DNA of 64,000 nt from contig NZ_RBDY01000021.1 of NCBI RefSeq assembly GCF_003626575.1, forward strand, positions 48,725 through 112,724, given 5' to 3'. This stretch comes from Streptomyces radicis (GTDB lineage Bacteria > Actinomycetota > Actinomycetes > Streptomycetales > Streptomycetaceae). This document shows, in pieces, positions 41,826 to 50,624 of the stretch (the first letter of the stretch is position 1; each line of letters begins with the position of its first letter). The notes beneath the pieces are model-generated. The model saw only the letters and a program-made list of their open reading frames with translations, was not told the DNA's origin and ran no database searches. The translations under genes were made by a program, and so were the position numbers.

Positions 41826-43540
41826 GCGACCACCGCCTGGGCGGGCTGCCGCGGATCGGCGGCGGACGCGAGGAACCCCGTACGGGCGTCCAGGTAGATC
41901 GCCTCGACGGCCGCCGCGTCCCTGGTGAAGGCGGGCCAGCGCCGCACATCGTGCCCCCGCCGCGCCAGCTCGGCGTGGACGGCGGGGTCGAACCGGTCCT
42001 CGAGGAAGACGTGCGCCGCGAGGTAGTCGAAGGGGGCGAACGAGTTCGGGAAGCTCCATGTCGAGAAGCGCGGCGCGTTGACGGCCTCCTGCAACTCCAT
42101 GCCGAAGTGGAAGGCGTTGAGGAAGACCTGGAGCATCGCCTGCACCTGCATGTCGCCGCCTGGGCAGCCGAACGACAGCACGCTGCCGTCGTCGCGCACC
42201 GCGATCGCGGGGTTGGGCGTCAGGCGTGGCCGCTTGCCCGGCGCGACGCCCGCGGGGTGGGCGGGGTCGGGCCGCGACTGGAGGCCCCGCAGCGAGGGCA
42301 CGATCCCGGTGCCAGGGATGACGGGCGAGGTCGAAGCGCCGTCGGAGGGCGTCGCGGAGAAGGCGTTGCCCCAGCGGTCGACGACGCACACATAGCTCGT
42401 GCCGCCCTCGCCGATGTGGCGCACCTCGTCGGCGCTGATCGCTTCGGGCAGCGGCTGGGACGCGCCGAAGAGCGCGGGCGGCAGGCCCGCGAAGGCGCGC
42501 TCGGGGTCGATCGCCGCGGCGCGTGCGGCGACGTGCTCGTCGCCCAGCAGCCTGTCGAGCGGAACGTCGACGAACTCCGGGTCGCCGAAGTGGTGTTCGC
42601 GATCGGCGAAGACGCCCTTGAGCGCCTCGACGACCGTGTGCGCGTAGGCGGCGCTGTTGTGCGCGAGGCCGTCGATGCCGTGGCGCTCCAGGATGAGCAA
42701 CGCCTCGGCGAGGATCGGCCCCTGGCACCAGGCGCCGCACGTCAGCAGGGTGAAGTCGCGCCAGCGGGTCTCGACGACGGGTTCGCGGCGCGAGCGGAAC
42801 TCCGCGAGGTCGTCATGGCGCAGATAGCCGCCGTTCGCCTCGTGCCAGGCCACGATGCGGTCGGCGATCTCGCCCTCGTAGAACGCCGCGCGGGCGGCCT
42901 CGAGGCCGGTGACGCGGTCGCCGCCCGCGCGCTCCTCGGCGTCGATCATGGTCTGGATCGTGCGGGCGAGGTCGGCCTGGACGAAGCGCTCCCCCACCCG
43001 AGGGGGGCGGCCGCCCGGCAGGTAGATCGCCGCGTTCGCCGCCCACCTCAGGTAGCCCGCCTGCCGCTTGGCGATGCCGTCGGCGAGCAGCGGGAAGACG
43101 GGGAAGCCGTCCCGCGCGAGGCGCACCGCGGCGGCCGCGACCCGGGCAAAGGTCATCGTGCCGTGGTCGCGCAGCGCCGTGATCCAGGCGTCGGGCGCGG
43201 CGGGGACGACCGTGCGCAGGACGCCGACGGGGATGGTGCCGCCGTGCTCGGACATGAACAGGTCGGCGGGCAGGCGCCGTGGCCAGACGCCGAGCCCGTC
43301 GAGGCTCACGGCGGTGCCGTCGGCGAGGCGGATCATGAGGGGCGCGACCCCCGCGAAGTTGACCTCGTCGGCGTGCAGCACGGCCAGCGCCATGCCCGCG
43401 CAAACGCCCGCGTCGACCGCGTTGCCGCCCGCCTCGAGGATCGCGAACGCCGCGGCCGAGGCCAGATGGTGCCCGGACGAGACCGAGTGCCGCGTGCCGA
43501 CCAGCGTCGGATTCGGCGCCAGCCAGGTGGGTGACGTCAT
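41822..43540 (-). CDS. Gamma-glutamyltransferase-like Ntn hydrolase
   Basis: A 572-residue Ntn-hydrolase of the Ggt family. Residues 20-60 (VSSGHHLASAAAFAILEAGGNAVDAGVCAGMAL) are the usual opening. The self-processing site and nucleophile is Thr381 in GEGGTSYVCVVDRWGNAFSATPSDG, followed by NAFHFGMELQEAVNAPRF. There is no secretion signal, so it is probably cytoplasmic. In gamma-glutamylated-amine pathways such enzymes hydrolyse the gamma-glutamyl product; a glutamine-synthetase-like ligase is in the same operon. Part of the P5 operon; a second, shorter homologue is at 54039. Confidence 0.88.
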   Translation of the reverse strand: MTSPTWLAPNPTLVGTRHSVSSGHHLASAAAFAILEAGGNAVDAGVCAGMALAVLHADEVNFAGVAPLMIRLADGTAVSLDGLGVWPRRLPADLFMSEHGGTIPVGVLRTVVPAAPDAWITALRDHGTMTFARVAAAAVRLARDGFPVFPLLADGIAKRQAGYLRWAANAAIYLPGGRPPRVGERFVQADLARTIQTMIDAEERAGGDRVTGLEAARAAFYEGEIADRIVAWHEANGGYLRHDDLAEFRSRREPVVETRWRDFTLLTCGAWCQGPILAEALLILERHGIDGLAHNSAAYAHTVVEALKGVFADREHHFGDPEFVDVPLDRLLGDEHVAARAAAIDPERAFAGLPPALFGASQPLPEAISADEVRHIGEGGTSYVCVVDRWGNAFSATPSDGASTSPVIPGTGIVPSLRGLQSRPDPAHPAGVAPGKRPRLTPNPAIAVRDDGSVLSFGCPGGDMQVQAMLQVFLNAFHFGMELQEAVNAPRFSTWSFPNSFAPFDYLAAHVFLEDRFDPAVHAELARRGHDVRRWPAFTRDAAAVEAIYLDARTGFLASAADPRQPAQAVVA

Positions 43541-43592
43541 GGTCGAACCTTCCTCCGTTGTGCGGTGGTCGCTCGCCGCCGTGCGCGGCGGC

Positions 43593-43922
43593 TCACCAGT
43601 CGAGCCCCAGGTCCCGCAGGCGGCGTTCGAGGACGGCGTGCTCGGCCGCGCCCCTGTCGGGGTGGCGCCGCGCGTCGACGAGCTCAGGCGGCCGTCCCCT
43701 GACCGCGGCGCGGGCGGCGATCGCGAACCCGTCGTGGCACCGCACGATCGCGTATCTGGGCAGGTCCGGATCGGGGTTGCGGCGCACGAAGTCCAGCACC
43801 TCGGCGATGTCGGGGTCGTAGGGCGGGGCGGGCGCGGCGCGGGCGCGCTCGACGAGCTCGGCGGTCACGAGCGCCCGCACCCGCGTCCGCAGGATCTCGG
43901 CGTCCTGGATCGACAGCGCCAT
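43593..43922 (-). CDS. Small protein resembling the N,N-dimethylformamidase alpha subunit
   Basis: A 109-residue protein with ATG at 43922, 8 nt after the GMC oxidoreductase stop. The C-terminal two thirds (DIAEVLDFVRRNP, RYAIVRCHDGFAIAARAAVRGRPPEL, EHAVLERRLRDLGLDW) follow the spacing that I recall from the dimethylformamidase light chain: F-x-R-x-x-P, I..., IA, G-x-x-PEL, then E-x-A-x-HAV-x-x-RR. That comparison is from memory and needs an alignment. The candidate large subunit is 7.4 kb away at 33896-36175, in another operon of the same island. Otherwise it would be called hypothetical. Confidence 0.5.
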   Translation of the reverse strand: MALSIQDAEILRTRVRALVTAELVERARAAPAPPYDPDIAEVLDFVRRNPDPDLPRYAIVRCHDGFAIAARAAVRGRPPELVDARRHPDRGAAEHAVLERRLRDLGLDW

Positions 43923-43930
43923 CGCGGCCC

Positions 43931-45550
43931 TCACCCCGCCGTCGCCGACGGGCGGGCCGACTCGTCGCGCGGCACCGCGCCCGCCTCCTCGAGCAGCAGC
44001 CCGGCGACCTTCTCGCCCATCACGACCGCGGGCATCGCCGTCGTCGCGCGGGGAACGTTCGGCATGATCGAGCAGTCCGCGATCCGCAGCCCCTCGATGC
44101 CGTGCACCCGCGCCCGCTCGTCCACGACGGACAGGGCGTCGTCGGCGGTGCCCATCCGGCAGGTGCCGACGGGGTGCCAGTAGTTGTCGGGGTTGCGGTA
44201 CAGGTGCGCGACGAGCGCGTCCCGGTCGAACGTCGTTGGGCCCGGGTGGATCTCCGCGCCGACCAGGGGCGCGAGGCGCCGGTCCGCCGCGAGGTCCCGC
44301 AGGATCGCGGCGCCCTCCGCGAGCACCGCGACGTCGACGCCCCCGGGGTCGGCCAGGAAGCGGTGGTCGATGACGGGCTTCGCCTCGGGGTCGGCGTCGC
44401 GCAGCCGCACGGACCCGCGGGAGCGCGGCTGGAGCGCGGAGACGCCCACGCTCCAGCGCTTGCGCTCGATCAGGTGGGTCGGGCTGTACGGCAGGAAGTG
44501 CAGGTCGAACGCCTCCGTCTCGAAGCTCGACGCCGCCTTGCCCATCGCCTGCTCGTCGGGGCACCAGCCCGCCGCGCGGGCCCGTTCCATCGCGGCGGTC
44601 ATCTCGTCGGAGCCCGCCCAGCTCATCAGCAGGAACGGCTGGTCGTGCAGGTTCTCGCCGACGCCGGGCAGGTGCCGCACGAGCGGGATGTCGAGGACCG
44701 CGAGCCGCGCGTAGGGGCCGATGCCCGAACGCAGCAGGATCGTCGGCGAGTTGTAGGCGCCGCCCGCGAGCACGACCGTCCCGGCCCGCACGGTGACCGC
44801 GTCGCCCCGGTGCCTGACCACGACGCCGGTGGCCCGCCCGTTCTTCACCAGCACGCGGTCGACGAGGGCGTCGCCGACGATCCGGATGTTCGGCAGCGGG
44901 CGCACGGGGTCGAGGTAGGCGAAGGCGGTGTTGACGCGGACGCCGTCCACGATGTTGACGGCCTCGGGGGCGAACCCCGCGGACTCGTCGAGGTCGTTGA
45001 GATCGGTGAGCCGCGGCATCCCGACGGCGGGCGCGGCGTCGTACCAGGCGCGCTGCCACGGGGTGAGCTCGTCGGCCCGGTAGGTGCGCACGCGCATCCG
45101 CCGGGTGCCCTCGGCGAACAGCGGCAGCAGGTCGTCGGCCGACCACCCGGTCAGCCCGGCCTCGGCCCACGCGTCGTAGTCGCGCCGGTGCCCCCAGGTC
45201 TGGGTGCAGCCGTTGACGTCGGAGCAGCCGCCGATCGCGCGGGCGCGCTCGAAGCCGACGGTCCACGGGTAGGCGTCGCCGGAGTCGTAGCCCCAGTCGT
45301 GCGAACGCCCGAGGCGCGTCGCGTCGACGAGGTCGGCGGGCCAGGCGGCACCGCCCTCGGGCCCGAAGTCGGGGCCCGCCTCGAGGACGAGCACATCGAG
45401 GCCCGCCTCGGCGAGCCGGGCGGCGACGACGTTGCCCGAGGTGCCGCCGCCGACGACGACGTACTGGGCCTCATCGGGCAGCGCGCCCGTGTCCCCGTGG
45501 GCGGTGGCTGGCGCGGTGGTCACAGATGTCGCGGATGTCGCGGTGGTCAT
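43931..45550 (-). CDS. GMC-family FAD oxidoreductase (choline dehydrogenase-like)
   Basis: A 539-residue flavoprotein. ADP-binding motif YVVVGGGTSGNVVAARLAEAGLDVLVLEAGP, then GGCSDVNGCTQTWGHRRDYDAW, GTVVLAGGAYNSPTILLRSGIGP (GMC signature 2) and the catalytic-His motif YWHPVGTCRMG. Oxidises an alcohol to an aldehyde or acid. ATG at 45550 overlaps the upstream phosphotriesterase-like gene. The N-terminus MTTATSATSVTTA comes from a doubled 9-bp repeat. An aldehyde dehydrogenase two genes upstream could take the product. Confidence 0.9.
   Translation of the reverse strand: MTTATSATSVTTAPATAHGDTGALPDEAQYVVVGGGTSGNVVAARLAEAGLDVLVLEAGPDFGPEGGAAWPADLVDATRLGRSHDWGYDSGDAYPWTVGFERARAIGGCSDVNGCTQTWGHRRDYDAWAEAGLTGWSADDLLPLFAEGTRRMRVRTYRADELTPWQRAWYDAAPAVGMPRLTDLNDLDESAGFAPEAVNIVDGVRVNTAFAYLDPVRPLPNIRIVGDALVDRVLVKNGRATGVVVRHRGDAVTVRAGTVVLAGGAYNSPTILLRSGIGPYARLAVLDIPLVRHLPGVGENLHDQPFLLMSWAGSDEMTAAMERARAAGWCPDEQAMGKAASSFETEAFDLHFLPYSPTHLIERKRWSVGVSALQPRSRGSVRLRDADPEAKPVIDHRFLADPGGVDVAVLAEGAAILRDLAADRRLAPLVGAEIHPGPTTFDRDALVAHLYRNPDNYWHPVGTCRMGTADDALSVVDERARVHGIEGLRIADCSIMPNVPRATTAMPAVVMGEKVAGLLLEEAGAVPRDESARPSATAG
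45525..45542. repeat. Two 9-bp tandem copies at the start of the GMC gene
   Basis: GATGTCGCG at 45525-45533 and 45534-45542, directly downstream of the overlapping stop/start; keeps the reading frame. Confidence 0.7.
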
Positions 45551-46566
45551 GGGCGGTCCAGGAGGCGTCGGGGGTGGTGGACGAGGATGGTGTCGACCAC
45601 GGTGGTGTCGCCGCCCGCCAGGTCGGTGATGGCCGGGGCGATGCGGCGGAAGAGGTGGTCGTAGCCGTTGCCGCCGTTGCGGTGGAGGTTGGCCTGCGTC
45701 CAGACGTCGGCGCCGATGATCAGCCGGGAGCCGAACCCCTCGCTCAGGAGCCACTCGACCATCTGGAGCCGTTCGGCGTCCGTGGGGTTCCGCAGCGCGG
45801 GCGAGCCGTAGTGGAAGTCCGAGCCGAACGTGTCATAGCCGAGCACGGCGCCCGCCTGCGCGATCTCGCGGTGGTATCCGCGGTCCCAGCGCTCGTCGAG
45901 GTGGCCGATGACGACCCGGTCCGCGGGCATCCCCTCGTCGAGGAGCGCGGCCAGGACGGCGGTGCCGCCCGCGCCGCGGAAGGACAGGTGCGCGTAGACC
46001 GCGGCGCCCGTGCGCGCCCCGGCCCGGCCCGCCGCCCGCACCAGCCGCCACTCGGCCGGGGTGATCGGCCAGCTCGTGCCGATCTCGCCGAGCAGCGCGG
46101 GCTTGATGCCGCTCGCGCCGACGCCGTCCGTCAGCTGCGCCACCAGGATCTCGGTGAGCTCGTCCACGCCCGCCCCGCGCACGTGCGGGGGCATCGTCTC
46201 CTCCACGTAGAAGCCCGCGCCGACGCACACGTGGACGCCCGCGCGGCGCGAGATCTCCGGGAGCTCGTCGACGCGTCGGCCCATGCCCTCGAGCGTGAGC
46301 TCGACGACGGCGGACGCGCCGGCGTCGCGCGCGTGCCGGAGCTCGGCCGCGGCGACGTCCGGGTCGTCGAGCACCAGGTTCCGCGGCAGTGACAGGGCGT
46401 TCCAGCGCAGGTAGGCCGCGAGTTCGGGGCCCATCGGCACGCCGGGCGGCGGCAGCTCCCGCGGCGGCTTCGCCCACAGGCTCAGGTCGCTCAGCAGGTG
46501 CTCGTGCATCGACGTCGGGCCGAGTCGCTCGGGCGCGATCGGTCCGAGCACGGTGTGTACGGGCAT
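45547..46566 (-). CDS. Phosphotriesterase-family metal-dependent hydrolase (complete metal site, copy 2)
   Basis: A 339-residue amidohydrolase-fold enzyme. All ligands of the Php/PTER-type binuclear site can be placed: His21 and His23 (SMHEHLLSD), bridging Glu161 (LLGEIGTS, in place of the carboxylated Lys of true phosphotriesterase), His193 (YAHLSF), His222 (VIGHLDE) and Asp287 (IGADVWTQ). Shares sequence with the degenerate 26128-27162 protein and more distantly with 46571-47584. Likely a lactonase or amide/ester hydrolase; bacterial Glu-bridged relatives often act on N-acyl amino acids or lactones. Confidence 0.88.
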   Translation of the reverse strand: MPVHTVLGPIAPERLGPTSMHEHLLSDLSLWAKPPRELPPPGVPMGPELAAYLRWNALSLPRNLVLDDPDVAAAELRHARDAGASAVVELTLEGMGRRVDELPEISRRAGVHVCVGAGFYVEETMPPHVRGAGVDELTEILVAQLTDGVGASGIKPALLGEIGTSWPITPAEWRLVRAAGRAGARTGAAVYAHLSFRGAGGTAVLAALLDEGMPADRVVIGHLDERWDRGYHREIAQAGAVLGYDTFGSDFHYGSPALRNPTDAERLQMVEWLLSEGFGSRLIIGADVWTQANLHRNGGNGYDHLFRRIAPAITDLAGGDTTVVDTILVHHPRRLLDRP

Positions 46567-46570
46567 GGGC

Positions 46571-47584
46571 TCACTGTCCGAAGATCGCGCGGCGGGGATT
46601 GGCGGTGTGGATGCTGTCGAGCACCTCGGGGTCGATGCCCGCGTTCGCGGCGAGCGCCCTGAACTCCTCGAAGAGGAACGTGTATCCGGGGCCGCCGAGG
46701 GCGCGCGTGTGCGAGCGCTGGCAGACGTCCTGCGAGAGCAGGATCCGGTCCTGGTGGCCCTTCTCGATGAGCGTCCTCAGATAGGAGAGCCGCCGGTCGA
46801 TCTGGTGCGAGATCAGGTTGCCGCCGATGCGGCACGTCATGAGGCAGTCGAACTGGACGAACGCGCCGCGCCGCGCCAGCTCGAGCGAGTAGTCGACGCT
46901 CTTGACCGTGTCGGCGTGGCCGATCACCACGCGCCCTGGGTCGACGCCCTCCTCGCGCATGATCTCCAGCTGCGCCAGGCCGGTGGGGAACGACGCGGCG
47001 TGGGTGCTGACCAGGGCGCCGGTCTCGCGGCTCGCCCGGGCGGCGGCGCGGAACGAGCGCTCCTCGACGGCCGTGATGTGCGAGAGGTCCGACGCGACCT
47101 CGCCGATGACGCCCGCGCGCACGCCCGTGCCGGGGATCTCGTCGAGCAGGTCGGCGATGAGGAAGTCCGCGATGGTGTTGGTCGCGTTGCGGTCGAACCA
47201 GCGCTTGTCGAGATACGTGTCGTAGTAGTGGCCCGTGCCGAGGATGACCTGCACCCCGGTCGCCTCGGCCATCGCCTTGGTGGCCAGGACGTTGGCGACC
47301 GAGCGCGACCCCGTCCTGGGGTTCTGCTGCATGTCGCGCGGGTCCTGGCTCCAGCCGACGGGCGCCGCGTAGTCGCTCAGCTCGCCGTTGGTCACCTCGA
47401 TCAACGTCGAGCCCCCGGCCGCGGTGAAGAGACCGAGCTCGGCCTCCGCCTCCGCCCACACGTTGAGGTAGCCGTCCTGTGGGGTCGTCCTCGTCATGTT
47501 GATGAAGATGTGCTCATGCGTCAGCGTGACCCCGAGCTGCTCGGGGAGCAGGGGGCCCGTGACGCTCTGGACCGTGTCGACCAT
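46571..47584 (-). CDS. Phosphotriesterase-family metal-dependent hydrolase (complete metal site, copy 3)
   Basis: A 337-residue member with the full site: His23 and His25 (LTHEHIFIN), Glu162 (VIGEVASD), His195 (STHAASFP), His223 (IGHADTVKS) and Asp286 (LSQDVCQR). It is less like copies 1 and 2 than they are like each other, so it probably has a different substrate. Four nt before the next gene and 15 nt after the aldehyde dehydrogenase, inside the P5 operon. Family members include lactonases, aryldialkylphosphatases and N-acyl hydrolases; which applies here is open. Confidence 0.88.
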   Translation of the reverse strand: MVDTVQSVTGPLLPEQLGVTLTHEHIFINMTRTTPQDGYLNVWAEAEAELGLFTAAGGSTLIEVTNGELSDYAAPVGWSQDPRDMQQNPRTGSRSVANVLATKAMAEATGVQVILGTGHYYDTYLDKRWFDRNATNTIADFLIADLLDEIPGTGVRAGVIGEVASDLSHITAVEERSFRAAARASRETGALVSTHAASFPTGLAQLEIMREEGVDPGRVVIGHADTVKSVDYSLELARRGAFVQFDCLMTCRIGGNLISHQIDRRLSYLRTLIEKGHQDRILLSQDVCQRSHTRALGGPGYTFLFEEFRALAANAGIDPEVLDSIHTANPRRAIFGQ

Positions 47585-47599
47585 CCTCGTCCTCTCCTG

Positions 47600-49069
47600 T
47601 CAGCTCGCCTGGATCGCCATGACGACGCTCTTGGGCTCGCAGAAGCCGCGCAGCCCCTCGTCCCCGAGGTCGCGCCCCAGGCCCGACGCGCCGACGCCGC
47701 CGAAGGAGAGGGCCGGGTCGAACACGTTGTAGGTGTTCACCCAGACCGTTCCCGCGCGGAGCGCCGCCGCCATCCGGTGCGCCCTGGACAGGTCGCGGGT
47801 CCAGACGCCCGCTGCGAGGCCGTAGGCGGTGTCGTTGGCGATCCGGATCGCGTCGTCCTCGTCGTCGAAGGGGATGACCCCCACCACGGGCCCGAAGATC
47901 TCGTCGCGCGCGATGGTCATGTCGTTCGTCACCCCGGTGAAGAGGGTGGGCTCGACATAGAAGCCAGGGCCGCGCGTCCCTCCGCCGACCGCCAGGGTCG
48001 CGCCCTCGTCGACGCCCTTCCTGATGTATCCCATGACCCGCGCGCGCTGCGCCTCCGACACCAGCGGGCCGACGGTGACGCCGCCCGCGAGGCCGTCGCC
48101 GACCGGCACCGCCGCGACGGCGTCGACCAGGCGGCGCGTCATCTCGTCGGCGACGGACCGCTGCACGAGCAGGCGGCTGCCCGCCGTGCACATCTGCCCC
48201 GAGTGCCCGAACGACGCCCGCATCGCCGTCACGACGGCGGCGTCGAGGTCGGCGTCGGCGAAGACGATGTTCGGGCTCTTGCCGCCGAGTTCGAGCGTGA
48301 GGCGTGTGAAGCCGTCGGCGGCGGCGTGTGCGACGGCGCGCCCGACCTCCGTCGATCCCGTGAACGACACCTTGGCGATGCCGGGGTGGCGGGTGAGCGC
48401 GGCGCCGACCAGGCCGTCGCCCGTGAGGACGCTCACGGTGCCGTCGGGGACGCCCGCGGCCAGCAGGATCCGCGCGAGGCGCAGCAGCGTGAGGGGCGTG
48501 TCCTCGGCGGGCTTGGCGACCACCGTGCACCCCGCCGCGAGGGCGGGGGCGAGCTTGAACGCCGCCGTCATGAGCGGGAAGTTCCACGGCAGGACGACGG
48601 CGACCGGGCCCACGGGCTCGAGGACGGTGTAGGCGTGGTGGCCTCCGCCGCCGTCGATCGGGACGACGGTGCCGCCAAGGCGCGACGGCGCCCCCGCGAA
48701 GTGGCGGAACGTGCGCGCCGCGCTGGCCGTGTCGGCGCGCGAGCGCTCGACGGGCTTGCCGTTGTCGCGCGTCTCGAGGATCGCGAGATCCTCCAGGTCG
48801 TCCTCGATCAGGTCGGCGACGCGGTGCAGGATCCGCGCCCGTTCGCCGGGGGCGAGCCCGCGCCAGCGGCGGTCCTCGTGCGCCGCCACCGCGACCGCGA
48901 CGGCCGCGTCGACATCGGCCTCGGTCGCCTGGGCGACCGTGGTGAGCACCTCCTCGGTGGCCGGGTCGACGACGGCGCGGGCCTCGCGGTCGCCCAGGGC
49001 GACCCACTCGCCCCCGCGCAGGAACGGCTCGTAGTCGGGCAGCGCCGTCACGGCGGTCCTGATGGTCAT
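47600..49069 (-). CDS. NAD(P)-dependent aldehyde dehydrogenase
   Basis: A 489-residue ALDH. WNFPLMTAAFKLAPALAAGCTVVAKPAEDTPL and VSFTGSTEVGRAV are the cofactor-binding segments. Catalytic base Glu260 lies in LELGGKSPN and nucleophile Cys294 in SGQMCTAGSR. The C-terminus YGLAAGVWTRDLSRAHRMAAALRAGTVWVNTYN is typical of the betaine/gamma-aminobutyraldehyde group. ATG at 49069 has AAGG at correct spacing; upstream starts lack it. Would oxidise the aldehyde made by the amine oxidases (semialdehyde or formaldehyde-type products), by inference. Confidence 0.92.
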   Translation of the reverse strand: MTIRTAVTALPDYEPFLRGGEWVALGDREARAVVDPATEEVLTTVAQATEADVDAAVAVAVAAHEDRRWRGLAPGERARILHRVADLIEDDLEDLAILETRDNGKPVERSRADTASAARTFRHFAGAPSRLGGTVVPIDGGGGHHAYTVLEPVGPVAVVLPWNFPLMTAAFKLAPALAAGCTVVAKPAEDTPLTLLRLARILLAAGVPDGTVSVLTGDGLVGAALTRHPGIAKVSFTGSTEVGRAVAHAAADGFTRLTLELGGKSPNIVFADADLDAAVVTAMRASFGHSGQMCTAGSRLLVQRSVADEMTRRLVDAVAAVPVGDGLAGGVTVGPLVSEAQRARVMGYIRKGVDEGATLAVGGGTRGPGFYVEPTLFTGVTNDMTIARDEIFGPVVGVIPFDDEDDAIRIANDTAYGLAAGVWTRDLSRAHRMAAALRAGTVWVNTYNVFDPALSFGGVGASGLGRDLGDEGLRGFCEPKSVVMAIQAS

Positions 49070-49094
49070 GAGCATCCTTCCCCGGGGCTCCGGC

Positions 49095-50624
49095 TCAGAA
49101 GATCCCGAAGTACTCGCGCTGCTCCCAGTCGGAGACATGGCGCAGATACCGGTCGAACTCGGCGCGTTTGATCGTGGCGTACCACTCCACGACCGTGTCG
49201 CCGAGCGCCGCCCTGAAGGCCGCGTCGCCGCCGAGGGCGTCGACGGCCGCGCCGAGGTCGGTCGGCAGGCGCTCGGCGTCCTCGGCGTAGGGCGTGGTCG
49301 TCGGGGCCGGGGGGACGAGACCGCGGTCGATCCCGTCCATCCCGCTGACGAGCTGGGACGTGATGTACAGGTACGGGTTCGCCGCGGGCTCCCCCGAGCG
49401 GTTCTCGAGGCGCGTCGCGGGGTCGCCGGGGCCGCCGACGGCGCGGATCATGGCGCCCTTGTTGTCGATGCCCCACGTGACCCGGTCGGGCGCGAGGGAG
49501 TACGGCTGGTAGCGCTTGTAGCCGTTCACGGTGGGCGTGGTGAACGCCGCCGCGGCGAGCGCGTGGTCGAGCAGCCCGGCGAGATAGCGGGCCCCGAGGG
49601 GCGAGAGCGTGGCGCCCGGCGCGTCGGGGACGAACGCGCCGACGCCCGTCGCGAGCTCGTGGAGCGACTGGTGCAGGTGCCACCCGGTCGACGCGCCATC
49701 GGCGCCCTGCGGCCTCGACATGAACGTCGCGTGATAGCCGAGCCCCGCGCTGATGCGGCGCACGGCCGTGCGGCACAGGACGACCGCGTCGGCGATGTCG
49801 GCGGCGTCACCGGCCTCCATCGTCAGCTCGAACTGGCTCGGCCCGAACTCCAACTCGATCGAGCGCAGCGGCAGGTCGAGCAGCGTCAGCCCGCGGTAGA
49901 GGGCGTCGACGAGCGGCTGCATCGCGTCGAGGCCCTCGTCGTGGAGCAGCTGCGCGCCGCGCGTCGTGGGCAGGGCGGCGGGCGCGGCGCCAGGCCGCCC
50001 CGGGCCGCCGACCTGCTCGGGGCCGACCCCGGCGTCCACGGCGCGGAACACGTGGAACTCCAGCTCGGCGCCCACCGTCATGCCGTAGCCGCGGGCGGCG
50101 AGCGCCGCGAGTCCGTCGCGCAGGATCGAGCGCGTGCAGAACGGGACGGGGGCGCCGTCGGGGAAGCGCACGTCGCACAGGAGCGTCGCGGTGCGCTCGG
50201 TCCACGGCAGGACGCGGAACGTCGTCGGGTCGGGGACGAGCACGATGTCGCCCGCGCCGCCGAAGCCGCCGACGCCCACGCCGGTGTCGGCGGCGAAGAC
50301 CGCGAAGACCGAAAGGCCCGAGGTGTCCTTCAGCAGCAGCGAGCTGGGCGCCGTGACGCCGGAGCGCAGCGCCGCGGGCACCGCGGCGCGGGTGAGGGTC
50401 TTGCCGCGCAGGATGCCGTGCTGGTCGACGAACGAGAAGCGCACCATCTCGATGCCGAGCTCGTCGATGACGCGGCGCATCTGTCCCGCGGCCGCGTACT
50501 GCGCCTCGCTCCACAGGTCGTGCCGGTCGATGAAACCGCCCCGGTCCTCCCCGAGCAACGGCCGGGCGGAGGCGCCTCCGCCCGCCGCCGCGACCGGGCG
50601 CTCGTCCGCGTTGCGCTCACGCAT
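49095..50624 (-). CDS. Glutamine-synthetase-like gamma-glutamyl-amine ligase
   Basis: A 509-residue GS-fold protein. The N-terminal beta-grasp (RRVIDELGIEMVRFSFVDQHGILRGKTL) is followed by catalytic segments GAELEFHVF, IELEFGPSQFELTMEAGDA, GWHLHQSL, NGYKRYQPYSLAPDRVTWGIDNKG and RLENRSGEPAANPYLYI. It lacks the adenylylation-site loop of housekeeping GlnA and belongs with the PuuA/GlnA3-like group that ligates glutamate to amines (polyamines, ethanolamine, methylamine or isopropylamine). Overlaps the Rieske gene stop by 8 nt. With two Ggt-like genes and an aldehyde dehydrogenase in the island, a gamma-glutamylation route is plausible. Confidence 0.87.
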   Translation of the reverse strand: MRERNADERPVAAAGGGASARPLLGEDRGGFIDRHDLWSEAQYAAAGQMRRVIDELGIEMVRFSFVDQHGILRGKTLTRAAVPAALRSGVTAPSSLLLKDTSGLSVFAVFAADTGVGVGGFGGAGDIVLVPDPTTFRVLPWTERTATLLCDVRFPDGAPVPFCTRSILRDGLAALAARGYGMTVGAELEFHVFRAVDAGVGPEQVGGPGRPGAAPAALPTTRGAQLLHDEGLDAMQPLVDALYRGLTLLDLPLRSIELEFGPSQFELTMEAGDAADIADAVVLCRTAVRRISAGLGYHATFMSRPQGADGASTGWHLHQSLHELATGVGAFVPDAPGATLSPLGARYLAGLLDHALAAAAFTTPTVNGYKRYQPYSLAPDRVTWGIDNKGAMIRAVGGPGDPATRLENRSGEPAANPYLYITSQLVSGMDGIDRGLVPPAPTTTPYAEDAERLPTDLGAAVDALGGDAAFRAALGDTVVEWYATIKRAEFDRYLRHVSDWEQREYFGIF

